Below, piece after piece: positions 16,539 to 17,919 of a stretch of 17,919 nucleotides of DNA. The notes under the pieces are model-generated. The model was not told the origin of the DNA. It saw only the letters and a list, made by a program, of their open reading frames with translations, and did no database searches. A program made the translations under genes and the position numbers. Position 1 is the stretch's first letter, and every line of letters begins with the position of its first letter. The DNA lies in assembly GCA_964495825.1 (NCBI GenBank), contig CAZBWI010000002.1, positions 1-17,919 on the forward strand. Reading direction: 5' to 3'. This stretch comes from CAJBLF01 sp964495825 (GTDB lineage: Bacteria; Patescibacteriota; Gracilibacteria; Absconditabacterales; Absconditicoccaceae).

Positions 16539-17771
16539 TTATGTAAAGACTTTTATTATCTGATTTTTTTTCGCTACGACTGGAATGAAATTTCTTCGGA
16601 AGATCGGAATTTTTTGGTTGATGCACCATTGATTTCGAGTCTTTCCTTTGTATTTATCGCCTTTGCGAGGGAATCTTTTTGTTGTCGTTGTATCTATTTT
16701 TTTCTCGCTATCAACCGTTTTTTCTCGGAATGCTTTGGGCGCGGAGATGAGATAGATGTTCCCATGCGACTTAAAGAGATAGGTACCATTGAAATATTTA
16801 TATCCGCTTTTGCTGTTCTTCAAAAATTTCGTCAATTCATTTAGGAGAGGAGTTGTGATATTATTTGAAATGTGCAGTTTTTTCATCAATTGCATCATAC
16901 ATTCATTGGTGATTTCATCGGGAGTTATGATTCGTTGATAGGCGAATTTGGCGTTTCGATGAGTAGATTTGTCGATAGGTTTCAGAATACTATCTTTTCA
17001 TTTCGATTGCTCCAATTGCGTATAGATGTTTTTTATGCTTTCGATGAATGAGTTTGTTGTTGAATTTTGTTTGTTTGCTAATGCATACAATTCTGGCAAT
17101 ACCTTATTTCTGAGCTTATTTCTTAGACTTATTGAAATATCATTGTTCGTTGGATCGGTAACAAAAGGAATATGGTGTTTTTTGCATATTTCTATAACTT
17201 CATTTTTTGTAAGCTCTAAAATTGGTCTCAATACTTGTATTCATGGTAAAAGATGATGATTATCTTTGGGCTGCATAGCAAGGAATCCATTAAGATTCGC
17301 TCCGCGTAGGAGATTGAGGAACGTACTTTCGATGCGGTCCGTGAGATTGTGTCAGAAAATGATGTAGTCTATATTATATTTTTTTGCATATTTTTTGAAC
17401 TCTCCGTATCTTCGGTTTCTGAGCTCTGCCTCTGTTGATTTTTTGGTGTTTTTTCTCTTGGTCACGATAAGTTGGGTTTCTTCAAAAAAATCCTTTACGA
17501 ATTCTTCATCATGTTTGTTTCCTTCTCTTGTTCTATGATTACAATGTATAAAAAATAGGTTTTGTAAATTGTATTTATTCTTTATGAAAAAATTGTACAC
17601 TAAACATGCAGTCAGTATGCTGTCGGGACCTCCGCTCACGGCTATCATTATTTTTTTATTAGGTAGTACCTCGTTTTTTAATATATTACTTCTTGCATAT
17701 AATGATAGTGATGAGAGATTGATATTTTTGATATTGTACTTTTTACCTTGTTTTTTTCACAATCATTTCAT
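16539..17771 (-). CDS. tilS: tRNA(Ile)-lysidine synthase
   Basis: The 410-aa product ligates lysine to C34 of the CAU-anticodon isoleucine tRNA using ATP, making it read AUA. The PP-loop ATP pyrophosphatase motif AVSGGPDS is at residues 44-51. HCNHRTREGNKHDEEFV, then FGHNLTDRIESTFLNLLRG and VTDPTNNDISISLRNKLRNK follow in family order. The C-terminal portion (to residue 410) fits the TilS substrate-binding and TilS_C domains. Five glycines are TGA (17763, 17757, 17352, 17241, 16998), including the Gly before the conserved HN-x-x-D segment. ATG 17771 gives MKGLGKKQGKKYN and a leader of about 43 residues before the PP-loop; an in-frame TAA lies 12 nt upstream. The AUA-reading enzyme is expected in such an AT-rich genome. 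First gene of a two-gene operon. Confidence 0.93.
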
Positions 17772-17794
17772 TTTGTATAGATGTTATAGCAAAG

Positions 17795-17833
17795 TAGAAT
17801 TGTCAGTAGATTTCCAAAAATAGAATTGTCAGT
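17795..17833. repeat. 13-bp direct repeat upstream of tilS
   Basis: TAGAATTGTCAGT occurs at 17795-17807 and again at 17821-17833, a period of 26 nt. On the minus strand it lies just upstream of the tilS start, next to or inside the end of the preceding gene. It could be a regulator site pair or a short duplication. Confidence 0.7.
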
Positions 17834-17834
17834 T

Positions 17835-17919
17835 TTATCTTGATACAAGTTTCGTGAATTGTAGCTCATGCGCTCATGAGAATATCTTTATATGACCGTA
17901 CATTGATTCTTTTATAGTA
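17835..17919 (-). CDS. Possible C-terminal fragment of an upstream minus-strand gene
   Basis: Entering from the right edge, a frame reads ESMYGHIKIFSGAHELQFTK with one TGA as Gly and stops at TAA (17835-17837). A second frame on the same strand (ending at TAA 17743-17745 and overlapping tilS by 29 nt) is also open from the edge, with two TGAs read as Gly. Neither is recognisable, and the fragment is too short to choose between them. No function is proposed. Confidence 0.3.

Noticed and set aside
1..17919. A defence system, prophage or transposon
   Set aside because: The Xer protein fits the housekeeping XerC/D type, and no phage structural gene, transposase, terminal repeat or nuclease/defence gene pair is visible.

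Overview
The window comes from a strongly AT-rich bacterial genome that reads UGA as glycine instead of stop (genetic code 25). Every gene that can be recognised by homology is broken by in-frame TGA when read with the standard code. It becomes a full-length family member when TGA is read as Gly. Examples are the GKLPG motif of the HAM1/ITPase gene, the RYFGG motif of the YigZ gene, the VGKG and H-x-L-R regions of a Xer recombinase, and the sensor-2 glycine of an AAA+ ATPase. By hand I count about 90 in-frame TGA codons in 17 complete genes. Fifteen genes end in TAA, two in TAG and none in TGA. Code 25 is known from Absconditabacteria (SR1) and Gracilibacteria (BD1-5), ultra-small episymbionts of the Patescibacteria/CPR. 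The window fits one of these; I cannot tell which.

Layout. Positions 1-2573 (+): a TTGACA-type promoter with a perfect inverted repeat over its -10, a 629-aa coiled-coil AAA+ ATPase, and a 162-aa protein with a C-type-lectin-like (Fib_succ_major-like) C-terminus. Positions 2570-4835 (-): a compact operon tsaC - yigZ/IMPACT - rdgB/HAM1. Positions 4952-5533 (-): a multi-span membrane protein. Positions 5541-5638: a 14-nt tandem repeat in the divergent gap. Positions 5725-6438 (+): a type IV pseudopilin. Positions 6530-8749 (+): a bifunctional Rel (p)ppGpp synthetase/hydrolase. Positions 8846-9313 (+): a membrane zinc-ribbon protein. Positions 9447-10565 (+): a large PilX-like surface protein. 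Next come a terminator and then minus-strand genes: a Xer recombinase, an acidic single-pass membrane protein of 493 aa, ComF, and a 229-aa protein with a Lys/Ala/Thr tail. Positions 15041-15958 (+): a secreted two-domain protein ending in an IPATG sorting signal whose Gly is UGA. Positions 16014-17771 (-): tilS and a small membrane coiled-coil protein. The right edge may hold the end of another minus-strand gene.

How the genes fit together. Housekeeping genes (tsaC and tilS for tRNA modification, rdgB for nucleotide-pool cleaning, rel for starvation signalling) are mixed with a cell-surface set: pseudopilin, PilX-like protein, sortase-type protein and large single-pass proteins. ComF and the pilin parts suggest a type IV pilus/DNA-uptake apparatus, which a host-attached episymbiont would use, but the rest of that machinery lies outside the window. 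I found no tRNA, rRNA, CRISPR array or insertion sequence. No clear Shine-Dalgarno sequence precedes any of the starts I inspected. No gap between genes exceeds about 250 nt.
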